A stretch of DNA of 11,918 bases from CAYGFH01 sp964430295 (GTDB lineage: Bacteria > Patescibacteriota > Microgenomatia > UBA10105 > UBA927): contig CAYSEV010000042.1 in assembly GCA_964430295.1 (NCBI GenBank), positions 1-11,918 of the forward strand, in the 5' to 3' direction. The translations under genes were made by a program, and so were the position numbers. Below the pieces are notes generated by a model, which saw only the letters and a program-made list of their open reading frames with translations, searched no databases and had not been told where the DNA came from. Of this stretch, positions 5,854-11,918 are shown piece after piece. The first letter of the stretch is position 1. Every line of letters starts with the position of its first letter.

Positions 5854-7131
5854 ATGAGTATTCGTGATCGCATTGCCATCATGGCAGGTAAAGCCGTCTC
5901 TTGGATCAGTACTACCCTTCAGTTGGGAGCCGGTGCAACCTGGCCGGGAGAAATAGCACTCACCATTTCTCCTTCACTTCTGTCTTCACTTTCCCGTTCG
6001 TTTACAAAAGGCATACTTCTGGTGGTTGGTACAAACGGAAAAACGACCACATCATCGATGATCTCAACAATTTTGACGAAGCAGGGATATACAGTTATAC
6101 ATAATACAAGCGGGGCAAATTTGCTTAACGGTGTTGTATCTTCATGTGTGATTCACTATGGGGTGCAGTATGACTATGGTGTTTTTGAAGTGGATGAAAA
6201 TTCCCTGCCACATGTATTGCGGTTCGTGACACCAAAGACAATTGTAATTTTGAATTTATTCCGTGATCAGCTGGACCGGTATGGTGAAGTCGATGTGATT
6301 GCAGAAAAATGGCAGCGGTCTCTGAAAAAATTGCCACCGGAATCTACAGTTATCCTCAATGCTGATGATCCTCTTGTGGCTTCTTTCGGGAAAAAGACAG
6401 ATGCACGTGTTGTTTATTTTGGACTATCTGAACAGTTCCGGCAGGATAGAAATGTAGATCATGCAACAGATTCTATCTTTTGTCAGTATTGTGGCGGAAG
6501 GCTTGCATACAGCAGCTATTACTTCTCACATCTGGGTGATTGGTACTGTACCGTCTGCGGAGACAAACGGCCGCAGGTATCTATTTCCTCCTGGAATTCT
6601 CCGTTGCCAGGTTTGTATAACACATACAATACATTGGCTGCCGTCCTTACGGCGCGAGAGCTGCGTATTCCGGATGCTGAGATACGCTCATCACTTGTCG
6701 GGTTTCGTCCTGCTTTTGGCAGGCAGGAAGAGTTTGATGTAAATGGAAAAAAGATTAAATTGTTTTTATCAAAAAATCCGGCAGGATTCACTGCATCACT
6801 TCGTGCTGTACTAGATATGAAGCCAAAAACGATACTTCTTGCACTGAATGACAGAATCCCTGACGGCCGTGATGTAAGTTGGATTTGGGATATAGAAGTA
6901 GAACTGATCCCAGCAAAAACGACAATTGTTGTTTCCGGAGATCGTGTGTATGATATGGCGCTGCGTGTGCAATATGCAGATAAAAAACATCTGCTTGTTC
7001 AGTCAGATTTGAAAAAAGCACTTGATGAGGGATTACTTCACACGAAACAGGGAGAAACGCTCTATGTACTCGCTACCTATTCCGCAATGCTCGATATACG
7101 AAAAATTCTGACAGGAAGAAAAATTTTATAA
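5854..7131 (+). CDS. murT: Lipid II isoglutaminyl synthase, MurT subunit
   Basis: Encodes 425 residues, the normal MurT length. It is a Mur-ligase-like protein: P-loop GTNGKTTT (59-66), LNLFRDQLDRYGE (133-145) and NADDP (169-173) in the central domain, with a four-cysteine zinc ribbon inserted there (C210, C213, C232, C235), a MurT hallmark. The C-terminal DUF1727 domain has NPAGF (308-312) and LNDRIPDGRDVSWIWD (331-346), the region supplying the aspartate that completes the GatD catalytic triad in characterised enzymes. With GatD, MurT uses ATP and glutamine to convert D-glutamate of lipid II to D-isoglutamine at the inner membrane face. The ATG at 5854 lacks an SD but sits right after a promoter-like -10. 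gatD follows after 66 bases, almost wholly filled by a REP-like element. All motifs are intact. Confidence 0.95.
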   Translation: MSIRDRIAIMAGKAVSWISTTLQLGAGATWPGEIALTISPSLLSSLSRSFTKGILLVVGTNGKTTTSSMISTILTKQGYTVIHNTSGANLLNGVVSSCVIHYGVQYDYGVFEVDENSLPHVLRFVTPKTIVILNLFRDQLDRYGEVDVIAEKWQRSLKKLPPESTVILNADDPLVASFGKKTDARVVYFGLSEQFRQDRNVDHATDSIFCQYCGGRLAYSSYYFSHLGDWYCTVCGDKRPQVSISSWNSPLPGLYNTYNTLAAVLTARELRIPDAEIRSSLVGFRPAFGRQEEFDVNGKKIKLFLSKNPAGFTASLRAVLDMKPKTILLALNDRIPDGRDVSWIWDIEVELIPAKTTIVVSGDRVYDMALRVQYADKKHLLVQSDLKKALDEGLLHTKQGETLYVLATYSAMLDIRKILTGRKIL

Positions 7132-7137
7132 TATTGA

Positions 7138-7197
7138 TTGTCATCCCCGCGAAGGCGGGGATCCGGATTAGATTCCCGATCAGGTCGGGAATGACAA
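7138..7197 (+). repeat. REP-like element with two hairpins between murT and gatD
   Basis: The outer ends are a perfect inverted pair, TTGTCAT (7138-7144) and ATGACAA (7191-7197). Inside are a CCCCGC-GAAG-GCGGGG hairpin (7145-7160), an ATCCGGAT palindrome (7161-7168) and an ATTCCCGA/TCGGGAAT hairpin with a five-base loop (7172-7192). This GTCATCCCCGC...GGGAATGAC layout recalls repeats scattered through many bacterial genomes. It fills the gap between the two genes and ends exactly at the gatD ATG. It has no T-tract, so it is not a standard terminator, but it could affect message stability. Confidence 0.85.
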
Positions 7198-7959
7198 ATG
7201 AAACATATGAAATATAAACTGAATATCGCCTGGCTCTATCCGGATCTTATGAGTACGTATGGAGATCGTGGAAATGTCATCGTGCTTCTGAAACGGTGTC
7301 AGTGGAGAGATATAGACGCCACTATTGTGCCAATCACGCTTGAAACACCTATTTCAAAACTGAAGGAATGCCATATTGTATTTATGGGCGGGGCTCAGGA
7401 TCGTCAGCAGAAACTGGCAGGAGAGGATTTCCTGGGAAACAAAGGTCCGGTCGTAAAATCCATGATAGAGCGCGATGTCCCGGGACTTTTTGTATGTGCT
7501 GGATATCAGTTTGTAGGAAATTATTACCGTCCATATGAAGGAGCTGATATACCCGGAGCCGGTATCTTTGATCTTGTTACTGTGCACCCCGGGGATCAGG
7601 CAAAGCGATGTATAGGCAATATTGTAGCGGAAGTCATAAACATTCCATATCTACAGGGACTTCAAATTGTTGGCTTTGAAAATCATGGCGGCAGAACGAA
7701 GTTAGGTGAGAAAATGAAACCGCTTGCCAGAGTGATAAAAGGATATGGAAATAACAGCGAAGACGGATATGAGGGAGCGGTATATAAAAATTCGATCGGT
7801 TCGTATTTTCATGGACCACTACTTCCGAAAAATCCGCAGATTGCAGACTGGCTTATCGCACGCGCCATTAAGGTAGCATACGGGACACTGCCAAAACTAT
7901 CGAAACTTACCGATGACACGGCTGAAAATGCACGTATATCTATCTCTGAACGGATATAA
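7198..7959 (+). CDS. gatD: Lipid II isoglutaminyl synthase, GatD glutaminase subunit
   Basis: Encodes 253 residues, a class I (triad) glutamine amidotransferase domain of GatD/CobQ type. The nucleophile is C100 in FVCAGYQFVG (98-107) and the triad histidine is H205 in YFHGPLLPKNP (203-213). ENHGG (161-165) and LYPDLMSTYGDRGN (13-26) are typical GatD segments. GatD hydrolyses glutamine and passes ammonia to MurT for amidation of D-glutamate in lipid II. Two ATGs are possible (7198 and 7207); neither has a clear SD. The first lies directly against the REP-like element, so initiation relies on coupling or on the GGGA within the element. The next gene starts six bases after the stop. Confidence 0.94.
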   Translation: MKHMKYKLNIAWLYPDLMSTYGDRGNVIVLLKRCQWRDIDATIVPITLETPISKLKECHIVFMGGAQDRQQKLAGEDFLGNKGPVVKSMIERDVPGLFVCAGYQFVGNYYRPYEGADIPGAGIFDLVTVHPGDQAKRCIGNIVAEVINIPYLQGLQIVGFENHGGRTKLGEKMKPLARVIKGYGNNSEDGYEGAVYKNSIGSYFHGPLLPKNPQIADWLIARAIKVAYGTLPKLSKLTDDTAENARISISERI

Positions 7960-7965
7960 CACCAT

Positions 7966-8184
7966 ATGCATACAAAAATACAGTATTTTTTTGTGGGTTT
8001 AGTCAGTATTGTTGTGATTGCTTTTGTGTTGTATTTGATTCGGGGTAGTTTTATGTGGTCTGATTTGGATATTTCTCCATATCGGGGTGCCCGGGTGGAG
8101 ACATGTGCCTATTATGGTATATGGTTAAGGCCTGTGTTGCCTGATGTGCGTGTGACGCTTAAAAAAGCATGTATGCCAATATAA
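7966..8184 (+). CDS. Small single-pass membrane protein, unrecognised
   Basis: Encodes 72 residues. One strong hydrophobic segment at about 8-26 follows a short N-terminus, and a cysteine- and arginine-containing tail of about 45 residues follows it. I recognise no family. Support for being a real gene is its position: it starts six bases after gatD and its TAA ends two bases before the next ATG (8187), so without it there would be an unusual gap of about 220 bases in a tight cluster. There is no SD. It could be a small envelope protein co-expressed with the lipid II amidation pair, but nothing in its sequence proves that. Confidence 0.55.
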   Translation: MHTKIQYFFVGLVSIVVIAFVLYLIRGSFMWSDLDISPYRGARVETCAYYGIWLRPVLPDVRVTLKKACMPI

Positions 8185-8186
8185 AT

Positions 8187-8789
8187 ATGACAAAAACAAA
8201 GGTATTTACACTTGAAGATACGAACCCGATGTCATGGAGTGAGTACGATGCTATCGTCAGAGCACTGATTGATGAGATCAGAGTGCACTGCGAAGAAAAA
8301 AAGATCCGTATCAGTGCTGTGTGCCCCATTCTTCGAAACGGGGCAGTACCGGCAACAATGATTGCAAATAAACTGAAGATTGTCCCAATGCTTCCTGTGC
8401 AGGTAAAGTGTAATTATGTACAAGGTAGGCCTGTTCAGCTGTTGCCCTTTGCCGCATCTCTCAGTCCCGAAGTCGGTCCACAGCCAACACTCCTGGTTGT
8501 TGAATGCAATACATTCAGTGGGGAATCTGCACGACTTGCTGCTTCTATTATAAAAATGGTGTATCCTGATGCAAATTTACTGTATGTAAGTGTAACGCGC
8601 GTGTATCGGAAAACGCCAATAGACCTCTCTATATTTACACATGTGTTTACCGGCAGAATGACAAATGAAAATTTTGAAGCAACTCCAGAACAAGAATCAG
8701 CACTGAATTTACGCAGCAAGGTTGTTATTTACCCGTGGGAAACGGCAGAGGCTGAAATAGATGATATAAACGCTACAAATACTGATTGA
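8187..8789 (+). CDS. Phosphoribosyltransferase-like protein (type I fold)
   Basis: Encodes 200 residues with the layout of type I phosphoribosyltransferases of the Gpt/HGPRT sort. The pyrophosphate loop is PILRNGAVPA (47-56), the PRPP site is LLVVECNTFSGES (102-114), and the end has VVIYPWE (179-185), like the YPWE near the C-terminus of several purine transferases. Such enzymes join a base to PRPP for salvage. The PRPP motif normally has two acidic residues after the hydrophobic run; here the second is cysteine (C107), so activity may be altered or lost. Substrate is unknown. An ATG at 8169 is in frame, but I chose 8187 because it lies two bases after the upstream stop and gives a more natural N-terminus. 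No SD is visible. Confidence 0.78.
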   Translation: MTKTKVFTLEDTNPMSWSEYDAIVRALIDEIRVHCEEKKIRISAVCPILRNGAVPATMIANKLKIVPMLPVQVKCNYVQGRPVQLLPFAASLSPEVGPQPTLLVVECNTFSGESARLAASIIKMVYPDANLLYVSVTRVYRKTPIDLSIFTHVFTGRMTNENFEATPEQESALNLRSKVVIYPWETAEAEIDDINATNTD

Positions 8790-8813
8790 TATCATGCAGA
8801 ATATTTATGTTAT

Positions 8814-8842
8814 TTGAAAAATAATTTTCTAAGTTGTATTAT
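8814..8842 (+). promoter_or_regulatory. Promoter of the AT-rich HEPN-like gene
   Basis: TTGAAA (8814-8819), 17 bases, TATTAT (8837-8842), a good sigma-70-type match. Transcription would start near 8849, just before the AAAGGAG at 8851-8857. The in-frame TTG at 8834 lies upstream of that start point and so cannot be the translation start. Confidence 0.65.
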
Positions 8843-8867
8843 CACTTTAGAAAGGAGATTTTGAATT

Positions 8868-8888
8868 ATGCCCATCAGAACAAATTAA
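8868..8888 (+). CDS. Possible six-codon leader ORF (MPIRTN)
   Basis: The only good SD here, AAAGGAG (8851-8857), is ten bases upstream of this ATG and 30 bases from the next in-frame ATG of the main gene. The reading frame is ATG plus five codons and ends in TAATG at 8886-8890, where the TAA shares its last A with the ATG at 8888 that opens the long gene. This is the layout of translational coupling or re-initiation. It could instead mark a one-base insertion or two-base deletion near the true start. Confidence 0.35.
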   Translation: MPIRTN

Positions 8889-10120
8889 TGAACAATACTG
8901 AGAATCTGCCGAAAAACCCAGTAATAGAAACTATTCTCCTATTTACAAGTCAGTTAGATAGTATAAACAGCGCTTTCCCTCTTTCTATTGGTATTCTTAT
9001 TGCGAAATACAATAAGTCAGTTAAAGAATACAATAAATTTCTTACAAAGTATGGTGTGGTTCAAAAAAAGAATACATACAAAGTTAAATCACCGTATGGG
9101 TCTAAGATTGCAAAATTACATGAAACAAAAGAAATTAATAAGTATGCTATTTCAATAGTTAGCGAAAGTTTATTGATATCACTTGTAGCAGAATTTGACT
9201 CATTTCGTTCAAGACTAATTAAACATATTCTTCTAAATTTTTATGAGGTAATGTTTTCATCTGAAATAAAAATTGGCTTGAAAGAACTTGCTAAATACAA
9301 CTCAATTAAAGAAGCTAGAGATTCAATCGTGGACATTGAAGTAGATTCAATTATTCGAAAACCAATCACTGATTTTATTGACTGGGTTGAATCCTATTTA
9401 AAAATTGAAATTAAATCAACAATTCAAGTATGGCCAGAATTTGTAGAAATAATACAACGAAGGCATTTACTTGTACATAACAAGGGTATTGTTAACGAGC
9501 AATACTTAAGAGAATGCAAAAAGCATAACTGCGATTTAGATAAAAAAATAGTACTGGGCACTAAGCTAGGAGTCGATTCAAAGTATTTTAAGCAATCATA
9601 TTTGTATATCTTTGAAGTTGGAATTAAACTTTCGCAATTATTGTGGAGAAAATTTTATCCAAATGACATCGCATTAGCCGACATGAATTTGAATAACGAT
9701 ATTTGTGTCAAATTATTAAGTAATAAACAATACAGTTTAGCTTATAATCTGCTAAGTTTTGCAACAACACATTTGAAACAAAAATTATCAAATGAAGCTA
9801 TCCGAAAAAGTTTATTTATTAACAAAGCAATAGCTTGTTATAAAATGGATAAAAAGCAAGAAATGCTAGATTTATTATCTCAAGAGGATTGGAGTGCAAG
9901 TTCAAGTGAATACAAATTGGCGGTAGCAGTTCTAAAAGAAGAATATGATACCTCAGTACTCATAATGAAGGAAATTGGGAAAAATGGCAGAATAGATAAA
10001 GATGAGTATCTTTCCTGGCCTTTATTTGAGAATTTTAGAAAAACCAAATTATTTCAACAGTCATATAAAGAGATATTTGGAGTTGAAGTTAACGAAAAAG
10101 TACTATCAATTATTGATTAG
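8888..10120 (+). CDS. AT-rich helical protein with HEPN-like RHxxxH motif
   Basis: Encodes 410 residues and matches no family I can name. It appears almost all helical. Residues 189-205 read IQRRHLLVHNKGIVNEQ; R192-H193-LLV-H197 fits the R-polar-x3-H active site of HEPN ribonucleases, found in toxins and phage-defence proteins. The C-terminal 280-400 shows short helix pairs that could be TPR-like. I see no signal peptide or transmembrane segment. It has its own promoter, no operon partner, and is far more AT-rich than its neighbours (three sampled 60-base lines give about 27% GC, against about 44% for three lines in clpB, murT and gatD), suggesting transfer. The start is uncertain: ATG 8888 is coupled to a six-codon ORF; TTG 8861 is in frame but only three bases from the SD. 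An RNase or defence role is inference from one motif and context. Confidence 0.8.
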   Translation: MNNTENLPKNPVIETILLFTSQLDSINSAFPLSIGILIAKYNKSVKEYNKFLTKYGVVQKKNTYKVKSPYGSKIAKLHETKEINKYAISIVSESLLISLVAEFDSFRSRLIKHILLNFYEVMFSSEIKIGLKELAKYNSIKEARDSIVDIEVDSIIRKPITDFIDWVESYLKIEIKSTIQVWPEFVEIIQRRHLLVHNKGIVNEQYLRECKKHNCDLDKKIVLGTKLGVDSKYFKQSYLYIFEVGIKLSQLLWRKFYPNDIALADMNLNNDICVKLLSNKQYSLAYNLLSFATTHLKQKLSNEAIRKSLFINKAIACYKMDKKQEMLDLLSQEDWSASSSEYKLAVAVLKEEYDTSVLIMKEIGKNGRIDKDEYLSWPLFENFRKTKLFQQSYKEIFGVEVNEKVLSIID

Positions 10121-10138
10121 TAGTGATTTCTGCTTATT

Positions 10139-10432
10139 CTAACCGACCTGCGCCCCTATGAAGTCAATTTTTCTGTATACCTTACGGATATGATCCCAGA
10201 ATTTTTGAGAAAGATTAGATGAAAATGCCCCGTATTTACCAGCGTTCATATTGCCACACAGCTTTCGTTCATACTCACGTATCACATCTACTACTTCACT
10301 TCCGATTGAATTAAATTTTGCCTGATTAAGCTGCGGGTTTAATACATACGCATCATGGATACCCTGAAAGTTATCAAATAACTCTTTATTTTCTTCTATC
10401 ATCATTTGGAAAAACTTCTGATATTGTGTCAT
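10139..10432 (-). CDS. Conserved-looking hypothetical protein, 97 residues
   Basis: Encodes 97 residues, soluble and mostly helical, beginning MTQYQKFFQMMIEENKELFD. The pattern of an aromatic and acidic N-terminus, IREYERKLCG (51-60), a glycine-rich turn (NAGKYGAF, 63-70), LSQKFWDHIRK (74-84) and a closing KIDFIGAQ (88-95) resembles a small uncharacterised protein I have seen in CPR genomes; I cannot verify this. The ATG at 10432 is preferred over the upstream one at 10492, which would run the protein through the divergent promoter region of gatC and add an unlikely hydrophobic N-terminus. No SD is seen; TATGAT at 10455-10460 on the minus strand may be its -10 box. It converges on the AT-rich gene with 18 bases between. 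Confidence 0.7.
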   Translation of the reverse strand: MTQYQKFFQMMIEENKELFDNFQGIHDAYVLNPQLNQAKFNSIGSEVVDVIREYERKLCGNMNAGKYGAFSSNLSQKFWDHIRKVYRKIDFIGAQVG

Positions 10433-10470
10433 GGAGAATAGGGTATCGAAAAAAATCATATTTGGCAATA

Positions 10471-10489
10471 CCACGCTCACACACCGTGG
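10471..10489. promoter_or_regulatory. Short inverted repeat in the gatC divergent region
   Basis: CCACG (10471-10475), nine bases, CGTGG (10485-10489). It lies between the start of the minus-strand hypothetical gene and the gatC -10 box, about where a repressor site for both promoters would be. A five-base arm can arise by chance, so this is tentative. Confidence 0.25.
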
Positions 10490-10500
10490 CAATTTTGCGA

Positions 10501-10506
10501 TATAAT
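10501..10506 (+). promoter_or_regulatory. Putative -10 box of gatC
   Basis: A perfect TATAAT, but no convincing -35 box 16-18 bases upstream. Transcription would begin near 10513, downstream of the ATGs at 10505 and 10508, which favours the ATG at 10517 as the gatC start. Confidence 0.4.
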
Positions 10507-10516
10507 GATGGACAAC

Positions 10517-10825
10517 ATGGCAAATTCATTTACCACATCTGATGTAAAACATGTAGCGACCCTCGCAAATATCCCGGTAACTGATGCGGAAGCCGAGAAA
10601 TTATCCAAAGAATTTTCCGATACCCTCATTGTTGTTGAAGATGTAAATGCGGTCGATGTGTCAAACGTCTCTGCTGTGCATATGACCGGACTTTCCAACG
10701 TACTGCGCGAAGATGTGGTTGATGAAGATAGGATGTTTACGCAGGAGCAGGCACTCGCAAATGCCTCTCATACTCATGACGGTTTTTTTGTGGTAGATCA
10801 GGTCATTGATCAGGGGGAAGCGTAA
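10517..10825 (+). CDS. gatC: Asp/Glu-tRNA amidotransferase subunit C
   Basis: Encodes 102 residues, the usual GatC size. Family features: DVKHVATLANIPVTDAEAEKLSKEF near the N-terminus, a central VNAVDVSNVSAVHMTG, then NVLREDVVDED, and a C-terminus with NASHTHDGFFVVDQV. GatC wraps around the A and B subunits and holds GatCAB together; the complex amidates Glu-tRNA(Gln) and/or Asp-tRNA(Asn). gatA follows after 48 bases, as in many GatCAB operons. Possible starts are 10505, 10508 and 10517; the first two overlap or abut the TATAAT, so I chose 10517. No SD is visible at any of them. Confidence 0.92.
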   Translation: MANSFTTSDVKHVATLANIPVTDAEAEKLSKEFSDTLIVVEDVNAVDVSNVSAVHMTGLSNVLREDVVDEDRMFTQEQALANASHTHDGFFVVDQVIDQGEA

Positions 10826-10828
10826 AAG

Positions 10829-10856
10829 AGTTCTAAGTTCTGAGTTCTAAGTTCGG
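10829..10856 (+). repeat. Four tandem seven-base units
   Basis: AGTTCTA, AGTTCTG, AGTTCTA, AGTTCGG stand head to tail, equal to two copies of a 14-base unit with one mismatch. The array begins three bases after the gatC stop and ends 17 bases before gatA. It fills most of the gatC-gatA gap. No function is evident; slippage or a dispersed repeat family would both explain it. Confidence 0.75.
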
Positions 10857-10873
10857 AATTGACAATAAAACAT

Positions 10874-11918
10874 ATGAAATCGTTGAATACATTAACGTTA
10901 AAACAGGCGATTACCAAGCTCAAAAAGAAAGAGATTTCTCATAAAGAGTTATATGCGGATGTTGAGAAAGCCATTGTGAATAACAACAAAAAGCTGAACA
11001 TCTATTTGGCGCAGAATCCTGATGCACTGAAGCAGGCAACATCTCTGACTGAAACTCCATTGGCAGGGGTGCCTGTGGCTGTAAAAGATAATTTCCTGAC
11101 TGTCGGGCTTACGACAACAGCATCATCCAATGTCCTAAAAAATTTCATGCCTCCGTATGAATCAACTGTCACCAAAAAACTGAAAAATGCTGGCGGAGTT
11201 ATTATAGGCAAAACAAATATGGATGCCTGGGCGCATGGTTCCAGTACTGAAACTTCCGATTTTGGTCCTACCAAAAATCCGGTAAATCCGGACTATCTTC
11301 CGGGTGGATCATCTGGTGGCAGTGCAGCGGCGGTGGCAAGTGATTCCTGTATTGTCTCTCTTGGTTCTGAAACAGCCGGATCCATTCGCCAACCAGCAGC
11401 ATGGTGCGGTGTTGTCGGATTTAAACCAACTTACGGCCGGGTAAGTCGAGCAGGTGTTGTGTCTATGGCGTCCTCTACAGACAGTCCCGGTCCAATCGGT
11501 AAAACGGTAGAAGATTGCGCCATAGTTATGAACCATATTGCAGGAAGTGATATGTACGATGCCACAAGTAGCACAAAGGAAGTACCCGATTTTACAAAAA
11601 ACCTGGATGGAAATGTGCAAGGAATGCGTGTTGGGCTGTGTTATATAGATCATCCGCATCTTAAAGGAAATGCTGCAGCAAAAGCATTGGAAGAAGCAGG
11701 CAAGGTGTTTGAATCTCTTGGATGTAGTGTGAATTTGGTTCCGATCAGTGATGATGCGAAAAAGGGAACGATATTAAACCCGCAGTATGCAATAGGGGTA
11801 TACACCGTTGTACAACGTTCCGAGGTGAGTAGTAATTTGGCCCGATACGACGGCGTTCGCTACGGCAATCCACGATCATCGTTTGGTGCTGAGGCAAAGC
11901 GTCGCATTATGCTTGGTA
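10874..11918 (+). CDS. gatA: Asp/Glu-tRNA amidotransferase subunit A (3' end outside window)
   Basis: The reading frame is open to the window edge, giving 348 residues of an expected 470-490. It is an amidase-signature protein. The Ser-cisSer-Lys triad is K71 (VAVKDN), S146 (GGSSGGSAAAVA) and S170 (GSETAGSIRQPA); the spacings of 75 and 24 residues match those of characterised GatA. VSSNLARYDGVRYG (318-331) is a typical glutamine-pocket region. GatA releases ammonia from glutamine and channels it to GatB for amidation of mischarged tRNA. The nucleophile loop reads ETAGS where DTGGS is more usual. The ATG at 10874 has only a weak GGAA 16 bases upstream, and a tandem 7-mer array lies between it and gatC. 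gatB is not in the window. Confidence 0.95.
   Translation, partial: MKSLNTLTLKQAITKLKKKEISHKELYADVEKAIVNNNKKLNIYLAQNPDALKQATSLTETPLAGVPVAVKDNFLTVGLTTTASSNVLKNFMPPYESTVTKKLKNAGGVIIGKTNMDAWAHGSSTETSDFGPTKNPVNPDYLPGGSSGGSAAAVASDSCIVSLGSETAGSIRQPAAWCGVVGFKPTYGRVSRAGVVSMASSTDSPGPIGKTVEDCAIVMNHIAGSDMYDATSSTKEVPDFTKNLDGNVQGMRVGLCYIDHPHLKGNAAAKALEEAGKVFESLGCSVNLVPISDDAKKGTILNPQYAIGVYTVVQRSEVSSNLARYDGVRYGNPRSSFGAEAKRRIMLG

Noticed and set aside
5799..5882. Longer SET protein starting at 5882
   Set aside because: It would overlap the first codons of murT on the other strand and add 28 residues unlike a SET domain.
7138..7197. Rho-independent terminator after murT
   Set aside because: The GC-rich hairpins are not followed by a T-tract and gatD must be expressed with murT; a REP-like element fits better.
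8834..8887. TTG at 8834 as start of the AT-rich gene
   Set aside because: It lies upstream of the predicted transcription start and next to the -10 box; the SD at 8851-8857 is downstream of it.
10433..10492. Longer N-terminus of the 97-residue hypothetical protein
   Set aside because: The extra 20 residues run through the divergent gatC promoter region and have no SD.
10829..10856. CRISPR or other spacer-bearing array
   Set aside because: Units are seven bases, directly adjacent, with no spacers and no cas genes nearby.
11309..11659. Open frame of 116 codons on the minus strand inside gatA
   Set aside because: GatA on the plus strand has all catalytic residues; the opposite frame has no recognisable domain.
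1..11918. Alternative genetic code with TGA as glycine
   Set aside because: Several genes end naturally at TGA at the expected family length (lemA, GT2, GNAT), so TGA is a stop.

Overview
The window looks like a chromosomal segment of a small-genome bacterium, most plausibly from the Candidate Phyla Radiation (Patescibacteria). This is an inference from gene content and style: very tight packing, many genes without a Shine-Dalgarno (SD) sequence or apparently leaderless, a lemA-htpX pair, a murT-gatD pair, GatCAB instead of glutaminyl-tRNA synthetase, short REP-like repeats between genes, and a 97-residue protein resembling uncharacterised CPR proteins. TGA is used as a stop (lemA, the glycosyltransferase and the acetyltransferase), so the TGA=Gly code of Gracilibacteria/Absconditabacteria does not apply. 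No rRNA, tRNA or CRISPR array is visible.

Layout. (1) 27-2740, plus strand: lemA, the M48 membrane protease htpX, a family 2 glycosyltransferase and a GNAT acetyltransferase, the last three nearly touching. (2) 2743-3146: a small GIY-YIG nuclease gene framed by inverted copies of a GTCATTTCGA-type repeat, with a further copy on the right. (3) 3161-5397: clpB under a CIRCE (HrcA) operator overlapping a sigma-70-type promoter; the leader can fold into two mutually exclusive hairpins, one of which hides the SD, and the protein lacks the usual Clp N-terminal domain. (4) 5394-5798, minus strand: a single-domain SET protein that overlaps clpB tail to tail by four bases. (5) 5854-8789, plus strand: murT, a two-hairpin REP-like element, gatD, a small membrane protein and a phosphoribosyltransferase-like protein. 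(6) 8814-10120: an AT-rich gene with its own promoter, encoding an unrecognised helical protein with an RHxxxH motif like that of HEPN ribonucleases; it looks like a recent insertion. (7) 10139-10432, minus strand: a small conserved-looking hypothetical gene. (8) 10517 to the end: gatC and the first 348 codons of gatA.

How it fits together. LemA/HtpX and ClpB suggest membrane and cytosolic protein quality control, with clpB heat-shock regulated. MurT/GatD would amidate D-glutamate in lipid II. GatCA with an off-window GatB would make Gln-tRNA(Gln) and/or Asn-tRNA(Asn) by transamidation. The places most worth a second look are the repeat-framed GIY-YIG gene, the clpB leader, the AT-rich HEPN-like gene with its six-codon upstream ORF, and the REP-like element lying between two genes whose products form one complex.
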